Part shown: piece by piece, positions 35,884 through 45,929 of the stretch
Position numbering within the stretch: position 1 is the stretch's first letter
Layout of the letters: every line of letters begins with the position of its first letter
Assembly (NCBI RefSeq): GCF_000315485.1
Contig: NZ_JH992944.1
Span: forward strand, 354,896 to 418,895
Length of the DNA stretch: 64,000 nucleotides
Origin: Bacteroides oleiciplenus YIT 12058
Lineage (GTDB): Bacteria > Bacteroidota > Bacteroidia > Bacteroidales > Bacteroidaceae
Direction of reading: 5' to 3'
The notes under the pieces: generated by a model
What the model was told of the DNA's origin: nothing
What the model saw: the letters and a program-made list of their open reading frames with translations, nothing else
Databases searched by the model: none
Translations under genes and position numbers: made by a program

Positions 35884-38800
35884 TTATCGTTTTAATCGCT
35901 TCGCAACTTTCTTAATATTCGCACCTTTTGCTTTTGCCTTCGCCTTATAAATCAGCACGAAGAAGAACGGTACCAACAAAATACCTATTGTCACAGCCAG
36001 AATCATTCCGAAGAATACGCCTGTACCGATGGCCTGACGGCTTGCCGAACCCGGTCCGCTGGCAATCACCATCGGCAACATACCGAGAATAAATGCCAAT
36101 GACGTCATCAGGATAGGACGGAAACGCAACTGTGATGCATGCAGAGCGGCTTTCACCACATTCGCCCCACGGTCCACCTGTTCTTTGGCAAACTCCACAA
36201 TCAAAATAGCATTCTTTGCTGCCAGACCGACCAGCATAACGAGTCCAATCTGAAAATAAACATCATTTTCCAGTCCGCACAGCCATACCCCGAGGTAAGC
36301 TCCCAATGCGGCAATAGGCAATGAAAGCAATACGGCAATAGGCACCGACCAGCTCTCGTAAAGTGCAGCCAGGAAGAGGAATACGAACAGGAATACCAGT
36401 GCCAGCACCATGGCAGTCTGTCCGCCTGCCTGCTTCTCTTGATAAGAAAGTCCGCTCCATTCCACACCGATATTGTCCGGCAAGTGGTCACGGGCTATCT
36501 GTTCAATGATTTCCATTGCCTGACCGGAACTGTAACCATCGGCAGCTCCGCCACGAATCACGGCACTGTTGAACATATTGAAACGCTTGATGCTACCCGG
36601 CCCCGTGGTATACGAAGTTGTTCCGAGGGAAGTCAACGGTATCATTACATTATCCGCACCACGTACGAAGAAGAGGTTGATATTCTCTTTATGTTCCCGA
36701 TAGGGAGCTTCTGCCTGAATGTATACACGATAGATACGGTTGAACATATTGAAGTCATTCACATATACCGAACCGGTATAGGCCTTCATGGTTGAGAATA
36801 CATCCGCCAGGGGTACACCCGCCAGTTTCACCTTATCCCGGTCTACATCGAAATAAAGTTGCGGAATATCCGCCTGCAAAGAAGATGAAAGTCCCGACAA
36901 CTCCTTGCGCTGTGATGCGTAATACATCAATGTATCCGTTGCCTGTACCAAGTTGTCGAAAGTGGCATCACCGCGTGCTTCAAGCTGCATCTCGAAACCA
37001 CCGGAACTTCCCAATCCCGGAATAACCGGCGGCGTGGAGAGATAAACCTTACATTCGGGATATTCCTGAAGGTCTTTCTTCACTTGTGCCATTACTTCAT
37101 CAATGGTCTGTCCGTCCCGTGCTCCCCAAGGTTTCATGATGACGGTCAGTTCACTGCGTGCCTGACTGCTGCCTACACGCGGGCTGCTACCCACTACGCT
37201 TTGCACATATTCCACAGCCGGGTTCAACATCAGATATTCCACTGCACGTTCCGATACGGTACGCGTGCGTTCCAACGTTGCACCTTCGGGCAATTCCAGT
37301 TCTACTTTGAAGTAACCCTGATCTTCCACGGGCAGGAAGCTGGTCGGAATCAGTCGGTTTACCAGAAAAATGGCTATCAATACTATGCCGAATGCTCCCA
37401 ACACCCTGCGGGGATTGCCTATCACACGTGAAATCTGACGCACGTATTTGCGGTTACCCATATTCAGTGCATAGTTGATATAACGGAATACGATGTTTTT
37501 CCGTTTGTGGGAGTCCGGTTTCAATATCAACGAACACATCACCGGGCTCAGTGTCAGTGCAACTACCGTAGAAAGCAACACGCTGACCACAATCGTCACC
37601 GTAAACTGGCGGTAAAGTTGTCCTGTGATGCCGCCGAGGAAACTAACCGGAACGAACACTGCTGCCAGCACCAGTGACGTAGCAATAATTGCTCCCGTCA
37701 GTCCTTCCATAGCTTTCTTAGTGGCTTCGTAAGGCGGCAGCTTCTCTTCGTGCATGATGCGCTCCACATTCTCCACCACCACAATAGCATCGTCCACCAC
37801 AATACCGATAGCAAGCACCAGTCCGAGCAACGTAAGTATATTGAGCGAAAAACCGAATATCAACATGAAACCAAATGTACCAATCAGAGAAATAGGCACC
37901 GCCACAATCGGAATCAATGTGGCACGCCAACTTTGCAATGACAGGAACACTACGATAATCACCAGTGCCAAAGCCTCAAACAGCGTCTTATACACTTCAT
38001 GGATAGATTCCGAAATGTACGTTGTCATATCGAACGGTATCTCGTAACTCAATCCATCAGGGAAATTAGCGCTAATCTCATCCATCGCCTTCTTCACATT
38101 TTCCGCTACTTCCATAGCATTGGCACCCGGAAGCATATAAATACCCAGCACCGCTGCATTTTCACCGTTGATGCTACTCTCTGTGTTGTAAGAAGAAGCC
38201 TCCAGAGATATACGCGCCACATCACGCAAACGAATTATAGAGCCATCCGCATTGGCACGTATCACGATTTCTTCAAACTGCGCAACAGTAGACAGACGCC
38301 CCTGGGTGGTGATAGGAATAGTGATATCCAATCCTTTCACCGGCTGTTGCCCCAGCACACCGGCGGCGGACTCGCGGTTCTGGTCTTTCAGTGCATTCTG
38401 CAAATCGGCCACGGTCAGTCCGAAGTTAGCTAACTTATCCGGCTGCACCCAGATCTGCATGGCGTAGTAGCGGCTACCGATATTCGACACACGGCCTACA
38501 CCGGGAATACGGCGAAGCAAGTCGAGCACGTTCAGTGTAGCAAAGTTACTCAGGTAGATTTCATCAAACTTCGGGTCGGAAGACATGAGACAGATAGTCA
38601 TCAACTGGCTGGCCGCCTGTTTTTCTACCGAAATACCGTTTTGCACCACTTCCGCCGGGAGACGGGATTCCGCCAGTTTCAGACGGTTCTGAATTTCCAC
38701 TGCCGCCAAATCAGGGTCGGCAGAGATGTCAAATGTCACTGTAGCCGAGAAACCACCGGAGTTGGAACTGTTGGACTCCATATAGAGCATTCCCGGTGTT

Positions 38801-39015
38801 CCGTTCAATTCCTGTTCGATAGGTGTGGCTACTGCCTGCGATACCGTCAGTGCGCTGGCACCCGGATAGGATGCGCTGATTTTCACTACCGGCGGCGTAA
38901 TCTGCGGATATTGGTCAATGGGGAGCATCGACAATCCGATGATGCCCACAATGACAATCAGTATGGAGATGACAGCCGAGAATACCGGTCTGTCTATAAA
39001 GAAACTTACTTTCAT
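35884..39015 (-). CDS. HAE1-family RND multidrug efflux pump (AcrB-like)
   Basis: The start at 39015 (MKVSFFIDRPVFSAVISILI) gives 1043 aa, the usual AcrB size. Twelve membrane segments, two large periplasmic loops, and the proton-relay motif GIVVDDAIVVVENVERIM near residues 400-420 are visible, along with AKNAILIVEFAKEQ in the second half. It captures drugs in the periplasm and inner membrane and hands them to the channel. Middle gene of the operon. Confidence 0.95.
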   Translation of the reverse strand: MKVSFFIDRPVFSAVISILIVIVGIIGLSMLPIDQYPQITPPVVKISASYPGASALTVSQAVATPIEQELNGTPGMLYMESNSSNSGGFSATVTFDISADPDLAAVEIQNRLKLAESRLPAEVVQNGISVEKQAASQLMTICLMSSDPKFDEIYLSNFATLNVLDLLRRIPGVGRVSNIGSRYYAMQIWVQPDKLANFGLTVADLQNALKDQNRESAAGVLGQQPVKGLDITIPITTQGRLSTVAQFEEIVIRANADGSIIRLRDVARISLEASSYNTESSINGENAAVLGIYMLPGANAMEVAENVKKAMDEISANFPDGLSYEIPFDMTTYISESIHEVYKTLFEALALVIIVVFLSLQSWRATLIPIVAVPISLIGTFGFMLIFGFSLNILTLLGLVLAIGIVVDDAIVVVENVERIMHEEKLPPYEATKKAMEGLTGAIIATSLVLAAVFVPVSFLGGITGQLYRQFTVTIVVSVLLSTVVALTLSPVMCSLILKPDSHKRKNIVFRYINYALNMGNRKYVRQISRVIGNPRRVLGAFGIVLIAIFLVNRLIPTSFLPVEDQGYFKVELELPEGATLERTRTVSERAVEYLMLNPAVEYVQSVVGSSPRVGSSQARSELTVIMKPWGARDGQTIDEVMAQVKKDLQEYPECKVYLSTPPVIPGLGSSGGFEMQLEARGDATFDNLVQATDTLMYYASQRKELSGLSSSLQADIPQLYFDVDRDKVKLAGVPLADVFSTMKAYTGSVYVNDFNMFNRIYRVYIQAEAPYREHKENINLFFVRGADNVMIPLTSLGTTSYTTGPGSIKRFNMFNSAVIRGGAADGYSSGQAMEIIEQIARDHLPDNIGVEWSGLSYQEKQAGGQTAMVLALVFLFVFLFLAALYESWSVPIAVLLSLPIAALGAYLGVWLCGLENDVYFQIGLVMLVGLAAKNAILIVEFAKEQVDRGANVVKAALHASQLRFRPILMTSLAFILGMLPMVIASGPGSASRQAIGTGVFFGMILAVTIGILLVPFFFVLIYKAKAKAKGANIKKVAKRLKR

Positions 39016-39039
39016 ATGCGTCTGTTTTACGTTCGTCAA

Positions 39040-40260
39040 TTACTTCTCAGTCTTAACCGTATCCGGTGTCTGACTTTGTTCCTCGTCTTCTTTCTTCAAC
39101 AGGGCATTGTTCACCTTAACTTTCATACCCGGACTCAGCTTATGGTATCCTTCCACCACGATGGTTTCACCCGGCACCAAACCTCTTTCCACTACCACTT
39201 GGTTCTGGAACTCCGGTCCCAGTTCAATAAAGCGCCGTTCTACGGTGGAGTCGCGACGCATCACAAACACAAAAGCACCACCCTTTTCGATGATTACCGA
39301 TTTCAGGGGAACAACTGTTGCATTCTCACGAACATCCAGCAACAGCTTCACTTTTGTGAACTGCCCCGGCAGCAACACATGTTTCGGATTGGGCATCTCG
39401 GCACGAACAGAGAATGTACCGGTGCGAGGGTCAACCTGCGGTTCGGCAAAGTCAACCAAACCTTTGAACGGATAAACCGTATTATCGGCAAGTGTAATAG
39501 AAATATTCGGTTGCCAGGAACGGGTGGAGTCTTTTTGTCCCAGGTTCACATTGCGCTCTTTGGTTTTCAAATAGTCCAATGCAGTCATACTGAAATCAAC
39601 CAACACCGTATCACTCTTTACGATAGCTGCCAGCAACGACTTGCCTCCTGTGCCTACCAGTGTACCAAGGTCTACATAGCGTTCACTGATATGTCCAGAC
39701 AACGGGGAACGGACAATTGTATAACCCAATTCCAGTTCCGCCTGATCCAGATCTGCCTGACTCATAGCTACACTAGCTTGCGCTGTTTCATAAGCCGCTA
39801 TCGCATTATCCAAATCCAATTGACTGGCAGCATTCTGCTCATACAGCGGACGGATACGTTCCAAGTCACGTTGTGCCTTGCGAGCCTGTGCTTCGTCCTT
39901 TTTCAGTTGTGCACGTGCCTTATCCGCCTTGGCCGCATACTGGTCGCGATTGATTACAAACAACACCTGGTTCTTCGTCACATAAGTACCTTCTTCAAAA
40001 AGCATATTTTCCAGATACCCTTCTACACGGGCACGCACCTCTACAAACTGCTGAGCGCGGATACGTCCCACATATTCACCATAGATTTCCACATCGTCCT
40101 GTGTCACCGGTTCTACGGCCACTACCGGCAGATCCGGTGCTGGTGCAGGACGATGAGTGACGAACCAGTAAATCCCTACTAACAATACTATACCTATTGC
40201 GGCAATCACTGCCTGCCTTTTCGTTATTCTGATTTCTCTCTTTTTGAAAAACGATTTCAT
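39040..40260 (-). CDS. RND efflux periplasmic adaptor (AcrA-like)
   Basis: The start at 40260 (MKSFFKKREIRITKRQAVIA) gives 406 aa; a longer frame adds 16 atypical residues. N-terminal membrane anchor without an obvious lipobox, lipoyl halves (QFVEVRARVEGYLENMLFEE; YTIVRSPLSGHISERYVDLG), helical hairpin (about 95-160), beta-barrel and membrane-proximal domain. First gene of the operon. Confidence 0.92.
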   Translation of the reverse strand: MKSFFKKREIRITKRQAVIAAIGIVLLVGIYWFVTHRPAPAPDLPVVAVEPVTQDDVEIYGEYVGRIRAQQFVEVRARVEGYLENMLFEEGTYVTKNQVLFVINRDQYAAKADKARAQLKKDEAQARKAQRDLERIRPLYEQNAASQLDLDNAIAAYETAQASVAMSQADLDQAELELGYTIVRSPLSGHISERYVDLGTLVGTGGKSLLAAIVKSDTVLVDFSMTALDYLKTKERNVNLGQKDSTRSWQPNISITLADNTVYPFKGLVDFAEPQVDPRTGTFSVRAEMPNPKHVLLPGQFTKVKLLLDVRENATVVPLKSVIIEKGGAFVFVMRRDSTVERRFIELGPEFQNQVVVERGLVPGETIVVEGYHKLSPGMKVKVNNALLKKEDEEQSQTPDTVKTEK

Positions 40261-40387
40261 AAGCTCTCTGTTTATGTTAATGTTAAAAACCCTATAAATA
40301 AAAAACACAACTGACGTGCCAAAGTTCGCTAACTATACTTTTATTATTCATAGCCAAAGCATTAAACACTTAAATGGAAATTGCATG

Positions 40388-40427
40388 AAGTGTGGAATCC
40401 ACTCTACAAGTGTGGAATAATTCCACA
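40388..40427. promoter_or_regulatory. Two operator-like repeats upstream of the RND operon
   Basis: AAGTGTGGAAT occurs at 40388 and 40408, exactly 20 bp apart. Each copy sits in a palindrome: GTGGAATCCAC (40392-40402) and TGTGGAATAATTCCACA (40411-40427). They lie 130-170 nt upstream of the adaptor start. Confidence 0.5.
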
Positions 40428-40463
40428 AAAAAAGTCCGAACGAAACGTCCGGACTCTCTTTTT
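40427..40463. terminator. Bidirectional terminator
   Basis: AGTCCG (40433-40438) pairs with CGGACT (40450-40455); seven A's flank one side and a T-rich run the other. It fits the 3' end of the minus-strand acidic-protein gene. Confidence 0.7.
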
Positions 40464-40478
40464 ACTTACTGAAACTAC

Positions 40479-40814
40479 TTATTCGTCATCATCCAACGAC
40501 TCCGTATATTCCAGTTCCCCTTGAACCACGAACAGAATCTCTTCCGGATCATAGTCACCCATCTCGTCTTTATGAGCTTCCTTGATGATGTAATCTACGA
40601 TCTGCCCCAGGTCAACTTCGACGCATCCTTCTTCATCCGGCTCTACATCGAGAATGCCGCTTTCAGAATAATACTCATCAATCAAATCGAGGAAATAATA
40701 GAATTCGTCGTCAGAGAACTTCTCCTTTAACTCCTGCGGCAAATAATTTTTGATGTATTCGATGGTCTTTTCGTCATCGAGGTCATCCTTTAAGAAATCG
40801 TCTTCCAGTCCCAT
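40479..40814 (-). CDS. Acidic hypothetical protein, 111 aa
   Basis: A very acidic soluble protein (MGLEDDFLKDDLDDEKTIEY; C-terminus TESLDDDE), rich in Asp/Glu and Tyr, predicted helical. No family recognised. It lies downstream of trxA on the same strand, 47 nt away, and ends at a clear terminator. Confidence 0.75.
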   Translation of the reverse strand: MGLEDDFLKDDLDDEKTIEYIKNYLPQELKEKFSDDEFYYFLDLIDEYYSESGILDVEPDEEGCVEVDLGQIVDYIIKEAHKDEMGDYDPEEILFVVQGELEYTESLDDDE

Positions 40815-40861
40815 AATAGTTAGTTTTTTAGGGGTGAATACCTTATTTATATGAACACTCC

Positions 40862-41179
40862 TTACAGGAGCATTTTCTTTATCTTTTCGTCAAAAGCTGA
40901 TTTGGGCGCAGAACCTACCTGCTTGTCAACCAACTCACCGTTCTTGAAGAACAATACGGTAGGAATGTTACGAATGCCATATTCCGCAGGCAGATCGCTA
41001 CTTTCATCCACATCGCACTTACCGATGATTACCTGACCGTCATACAGTTCTGCCAGTTCGTCAATAATAGGACCTACCATCTTACAAGGACCACACCAGG
41101 GAGCCCAAAAGTCAATCACTACAGGTTTACCCTCTGCCAGGATTTCCTTATAGTTGCTGTCTGTAATTTCTAAAGCCAT
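40862..41179 (-). CDS. trxA: Thioredoxin
   Basis: A 105-aa thioredoxin with the active site WAPWCGPCK (Cys29, Cys32), Asp23 in the buried position, and the cis-proline loop GIRNIPTVLFF. Reduces protein disulfides in the cytoplasm. Full length, no signal peptide, downstream of dnaE by about 85 nt. Confidence 0.95.
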   Translation of the reverse strand: MALEITDSNYKEILAEGKPVVIDFWAPWCGPCKMVGPIIDELAELYDGQVIIGKCDVDESSDLPAEYGIRNIPTVLFFKNGELVDKQVGSAPKSAFDEKIKKMLL

Positions 41180-41265
41180 TTCTTTAAATATTAATTATTA
41201 AATATCAATTATTAGTTATCAAGCCAGTATCAATTTTATGGTATCTCATTGATGAAGCAAAGATA

Positions 41266-44200
41266 CTAATTTATCCGGAATTCCAGTTCGGGACGCTCAT
41301 TTAAATAAGAGATTAAGTCACGCCCTACGGAAAGCTTCACCGGACGGGAAATCAGATCCACTACAGTTTTACTATCCGGATCGCTCACTTTGAAATATAA
41401 CTCTGTCGTACCGGGATGCCCTTTCATCAGCGCTGCAAGCTCTGTTACCAAAGCCTGGTTCAGTACGGAAAGCGGTATCAATATGGTGATTTTGGATATC
41501 AGCTTTTCCTTCACATCGGGCAATAATTCCATAGAGGTGATTTTAACTTCCAACTCATCCTGCCGCCACTGTTTGGGTTGGCAACGGGCTTTAATAAAGA
41601 GGAAGGTACGTTCCCCCAAATACCCCTGATAGGTCACCCAGTCATTACCAAAGAACGGGAGTTCCGCAGAACCGGAATAGTCTTCAATTTTGGCGATGCC
41701 ATAAGGATTACCGTTCTTACTGATACCCCGGCGCACGGAGGTCACAATACCTCCCATCGTGATTTCGCGCCCGGCAAGCGCTGCTTTATCTTCCAACTCA
41801 GCCATGCGGGTGTTGCAAACGTGTTGCAATACAACAGAGTATTCATCCAGCGGGTGGGCGGAAAGATAGATACCTACCAGGTCGCGCTCCCTGTTCAGGC
41901 GGTCGAGGTCACTCCAACGTTCCGCCTCGGGGATTTCGGGGGTGGCTATATCCACTACATTTTCTCCACCGAACAATGAATTGGCCGCTGCTGCCTGGTC
42001 GGCCTGATAACGGTTACCATAACGCACCAAAGTTTCCAGAAAGACTTCATTCTTAGAATTCACGGCAAAGTATTGTTCACGCTTCAGTTCCGGAAATTCA
42101 TCGAAGCCCCCCGCCAGAGCGAGGCATTCCAAGTTCTTCTTATTACAAGCTGTCAGATTGACACGCTGCACAAAATCAAATATACCTTTGAAAGGACCGT
42201 TCTTCTCACGTTCTTCCATGATATTCAGTACGGCACCTTCGCCCACACCCTTCACTGCACCAAGACCAAAACGGATATTTCCTTCCGGGTTAACAGTGAA
42301 CTTCAGGTTACTCTCATTTACATCCGGTCCCAATACTTTGATGCCCATCGCCTTACATTCGTCCATCAACTTGGTGATATCGGTAATGTTCGACAAACTT
42401 CGGCTCATTACGGCTGCCATATACTCGGCAGGGTAATTAGCTTTCAGATATGCGGTCTGATAAGCTACCCACGAATAACAGGTGGCATGAGACTTGTTGA
42501 AAGCGTAAGATGCAAACTTTTCCCAGTCTCCCCAAATTTTTTCAAGTACTTTCGGATCGTGTCCATTCTTGCGCCCGCCTTCAACGAATTTGGGTTTCAT
42601 GTGATCCAGCTTGTCACGCAACTTTTTACCCATCGCCTTACGCAAGGCATCAGACTCACCACGGGTGAAGTCAGCCAACAGACGGGACAAGAGCATCACC
42701 TGCTCCTGATACACCGTAATACCGTACGTATCTTTCAGATATTTCTCCATGACGGGAATATCATACTCAATCGGTTTCCGCCCATGCTTACGGTCAATGA
42801 AATCCGGAATGTAATCCATAGGACCTGGACGGTAAAGGGCATTCATCGCAATCAAGTCCTCGAAAGTAGAAGGCTGCAACTCACGCAGGTATTTCTGCAT
42901 ACCGGCAGACTCGAACTGGAACGTGCCAATGGTACGACCATCACTATATAATTTATAAGTGACAGGGTCATCAATCGGCACCTTATCTATATTCAACTCC
43001 AACCTACGATGCAGACGGATATTTTCTACGGCTTCCTTGATGATTGACAATGTTTTCAATCCCAGGAAGTCCATCTTAATCAATCCCGTATCTTCAATCA
43101 CCGAACCTTCATACTGGGTTACGAGCATCTTTTCGCCAGTTTCTTTATCGTCAGCAGTACTTACAGGCACCCAGTCGGTGATGTCGTCACGACAAATAAT
43201 CGTTCCACAAGCATGCACACCTGTACCACGCACATTCCCCTCAAGCATTTTAGCGTATTTCAACGTATTACGCACCAGAGGGTCAGGAGAAGCTTCCGCA
43301 GCCTGCAGCTCGGGAACGTAATCAATAGCATTCCGCAGGTTCAGTTTCTTATCAGGTATTTTATCGGGAACCAATTTTGCCAGACGATCGGATTCTGAAA
43401 GAGGAAGCTTCTGCACACGGGCAACGTCCTTGATGGCAAGTTTAGTAGCCATTGTACCATAAGTAATGATATGCGCCACCTTTTCCTGTCCATACTTGTT
43501 AGTTACCCAACGAAGCACTTCACCACGTCCGTCATCATCGAAGTCAATATCAATATCAGGCAATGAGATACGGTCGGGATTCAGGAAACGCTCGAACAGC
43601 AAGTCATATTTGATAGGGTCGATTTTCGTAATCTGCAAGCAGTATGCCACGGCCGAACCAGCAGCCGAACCACGTCCCGGACCAATTGACACACCCATGC
43701 TACGCCCAGCAGCGATGAAGTCCTGCACAATCAAGAAGTATCCGGGGAAACCCATTGTCTTCATAATATGAAGTTCGAACTTCAACCGTTCCCTAACTTC
43801 TTCCGACATGGGGTCGCCATAAAATATCTTAGCACCGTCAAAAGTCAGTTTGGCAAGGTAGTCCGCTTCCAACTTGATACGATACAATTTTTCATATCCA
43901 CCCAAGCGCTTGATTTTGTCCTTGGCGTCCTCTTCACTCAGCACCACATTTCCATTCTCGTCCTGGGTGAACTCATCGAACAAATCCTTTTCAGTAAATT
44001 TCTGCCGATAGCCTTCTTCCGTTCCGAAGTCTTCGGGGATGGCAAAGGTAGGCATGATAGGTGCGTGATCGATGGAATAGTATTCCACCTTATCCAGAAC
44101 CTCCAGCGTATTGGACAAAGCTTCGGGAATATCCGCAAAGAGTTCGTTCATCTCCGCTTTCGTCTTCATCCACTCCTGCTTAGTATAAAGCATACGGTTG

Positions 44201-45060
44201 GGGTCATCCAAATCTTTGCCTGTACTCAAACAAATCAAGCGGTCGTGCGCTTCGGCATGTTCCTCATTCACAAAGTGAACGTCATTAGAACAGATCAGTT
44301 TGATATTGTATTTCCTGGCATACTCTATCAGTTTGGCATTTGCCCGCTGCTGCAACGGGTAGGCTTCATGGTTGGCACGGGGCACGGTCGCCCTATGTCG
44401 TTGCAACTCCAAATAATAATCTTCTCCAAAGAGGTTCTTGTACCAGCGTACAGCCTCCTCCGCTTCTTCAAACTGGTCGTTAAGTATCTTCTTAGGTACT
44501 TCACCACCGATACAGGCCGAGCAGACAATCAATCCCTCGTGATACTTTTCCAGCTCATTGCGGTCGGTGCGGGGACGCATATAGTATCCATTCGTCCAGG
44601 CTCTGGACACCAACTTTATCAGGTTGTGATAACCTTTTTCATTCTTTGCCAACACAATCAAGTGCCAGCCGCTTTGGTCGGGTTTTCCTTCCTTCTTGTC
44701 CATGGTGCGGCGTGCCACATACATCTCGCAGCCAATTATCGGTTTAAACAGCTTATTTTCAGCTTCCGTAATTTTTGCGCGACAGTCAGCAATCTCCGCT
44801 TCCTTGTCTTCACAAGCTATTTCGCCGCTCTCAATACCGGCAATGCGCTTCTTGAGATTCTTGATATCTCCTTTCGGCCCGCTATTCTTTTTGTTGACGT
44901 AATTAGTGAACTCCTTGATGCCGAACATATTACCGTGGTCAGTTACGGCAATTCCCTTCATTCCATCCTTCATCGCTTTGTCAACCAGCGCACTGACGCT
45001 TGCCTGACCGTCGAGGAGGGAATATTGGGTATGAACGTGCAAATGAACAAAATCCTGCAT
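41266..45060 (-). CDS. dnaE: DNA polymerase III alpha subunit
   Basis: A 1264-aa replicative polymerase. The PHP domain begins FVHLHVHTQYSLLDGQASVS; the catalytic palm has GPGRGSAAGSAVAYCL and PDIDIDFDDDGRGEVLRW (catalytic aspartates); later come the helix-hairpin-helix region and an OB-fold near the C-terminus (ITMGGIVTSVRRGISKNGNP). Length is typical of Bacteroidetes DnaE. Confidence 0.97.
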   Translation of the reverse strand: MQDFVHLHVHTQYSLLDGQASVSALVDKAMKDGMKGIAVTDHGNMFGIKEFTNYVNKKNSGPKGDIKNLKKRIAGIESGEIACEDKEAEIADCRAKITEAENKLFKPIIGCEMYVARRTMDKKEGKPDQSGWHLIVLAKNEKGYHNLIKLVSRAWTNGYYMRPRTDRNELEKYHEGLIVCSACIGGEVPKKILNDQFEEAEEAVRWYKNLFGEDYYLELQRHRATVPRANHEAYPLQQRANAKLIEYARKYNIKLICSNDVHFVNEEHAEAHDRLICLSTGKDLDDPNRMLYTKQEWMKTKAEMNELFADIPEALSNTLEVLDKVEYYSIDHAPIMPTFAIPEDFGTEEGYRQKFTEKDLFDEFTQDENGNVVLSEEDAKDKIKRLGGYEKLYRIKLEADYLAKLTFDGAKIFYGDPMSEEVRERLKFELHIMKTMGFPGYFLIVQDFIAAGRSMGVSIGPGRGSAAGSAVAYCLQITKIDPIKYDLLFERFLNPDRISLPDIDIDFDDDGRGEVLRWVTNKYGQEKVAHIITYGTMATKLAIKDVARVQKLPLSESDRLAKLVPDKIPDKKLNLRNAIDYVPELQAAEASPDPLVRNTLKYAKMLEGNVRGTGVHACGTIICRDDITDWVPVSTADDKETGEKMLVTQYEGSVIEDTGLIKMDFLGLKTLSIIKEAVENIRLHRRLELNIDKVPIDDPVTYKLYSDGRTIGTFQFESAGMQKYLRELQPSTFEDLIAMNALYRPGPMDYIPDFIDRKHGRKPIEYDIPVMEKYLKDTYGITVYQEQVMLLSRLLADFTRGESDALRKAMGKKLRDKLDHMKPKFVEGGRKNGHDPKVLEKIWGDWEKFASYAFNKSHATCYSWVAYQTAYLKANYPAEYMAAVMSRSLSNITDITKLMDECKAMGIKVLGPDVNESNLKFTVNPEGNIRFGLGAVKGVGEGAVLNIMEEREKNGPFKGIFDFVQRVNLTACNKKNLECLALAGGFDEFPELKREQYFAVNSKNEVFLETLVRYGNRYQADQAAAANSLFGGENVVDIATPEIPEAERWSDLDRLNRERDLVGIYLSAHPLDEYSVVLQHVCNTRMAELEDKAALAGREITMGGIVTSVRRGISKNGNPYGIAKIEDYSGSAELPFFGNDWVTYQGYLGERTFLFIKARCQPKQWRQDELEVKITSMELLPDVKEKLISKITILIPLSVLNQALVTELAALMKGHPGTTELYFKVSDPDSKTVVDLISRPVKLSVGRDLISYLNERPELEFRIN

Positions 45061-45164
45061 AAATATCTCCTTTCAATTGAGAGCATAAAAGTACAACCTA
45101 TATAAGACCTAACAAAAATATTTCCCTAAAAGTTATCAACATCTGCATTTCTCCCCCCAAATGC

Positions 45165-45195
45165 TTGTTAGATTTTCAAAATAAGTCTATTTTTG
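45165..45195 (+). promoter_or_regulatory. Promoter of psd-pssA
   Basis: TTG (45165-45167) and TATTTTTG (45188-45195), 37 nt before the psd start and divergent from dnaE. Confidence 0.6.
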
Positions 45196-45232
45196 CGGAT
45201 AATTTGTATTCACAAAGAATAAAACAACTTAC

Positions 45233-45922
45233 ATGAGTCGACTAAAGAAACTAAAAAAGATACGAATTCACCGTGAAGGGACACATACACTGGCCGGCAG
45301 TTTACTGTTGCTACTGGTAGTCAATTCTGCCCTATACTTCGGGCTGGAGTGTAAATTACCGTTCTACATCGTAGCTGTGGTCAGTATCGTCTTGTATGGA
45401 ATGCTGGTGAATTTCTTCCGATGCCCTATCCGCTTGTTTGAGCAGGAAGACACCGAAAAGATTGTGGTGGCACCTGCCGATGGCAAAATAGTGGTTGTAG
45501 AAGAGGTCGAAGAAAATGAATACTTCCATGACCGCCGCCTTATGATATCCATCTTTATGAGTGTTATCAATGTACATGCCAACTGGTATCCGGTAGACGG
45601 AACCGTAAAGAAGGTGGCACACCAAAACGGTAAATTCATGAAAGCCTGGCTGCCGAAAGCCAGTACGGATAATGAACGATCCATGGTAGTTATCGAAACT
45701 CCCGAGGGCGTGGAAGTGATGGCTCGCCAAATTGCCGGCGCCATGGCACGCCGCATCGTCACCTATGCCGAAGCAGGCGAGGACTGTTATATCGATGAAC
45801 ATATGGGCTTTATCAAGTTCGGGTCTCGTGTAGATGTTTATCTTCCGCTGGGCACTGAAGTGTTCGTAGAACTGGGACAAACAACTACAGGAAACCAAAC
45901 CGTGATAGCCAAACTAAAATAA
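45233..45922 (+). CDS. psd: Phosphatidylserine decarboxylase proenzyme
   Basis: A 229-aa short-form Psd. Two hydrophobic segments near the N-terminus (about 20-60) anchor it. Core motifs are PADGKIVVVEEV, NVHANWYPVDGTV and the self-cleavage site KFGSRVD (between Gly197 and Ser198, giving the pyruvoyl group). It makes phosphatidylethanolamine. It lies 7 nt upstream of pssA, which makes its substrate. Confidence 0.93.
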   Translation: MSRLKKLKKIRIHREGTHTLAGSLLLLLVVNSALYFGLECKLPFYIVAVVSIVLYGMLVNFFRCPIRLFEQEDTEKIVVAPADGKIVVVEEVEENEYFHDRRLMISIFMSVINVHANWYPVDGTVKKVAHQNGKFMKAWLPKASTDNERSMVVIETPEGVEVMARQIAGAMARRIVTYAEAGEDCYIDEHMGFIKFGSRVDVYLPLGTEVFVELGQTTTGNQTVIAKLK

Positions 45923-45929
45923 CTAAGCA

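Noticed and set aside
38641..40182. 513-codon frame antisense to the RND adaptor and pump
   Set aside because: It shadows two certain genes and has a composition rich in Cys, His and Arg with no domain.
43768..45105. 445-codon frame antisense to dnaE
   Set aside because: dnaE is certain on the other strand; long antisense frames arise from its codon bias.
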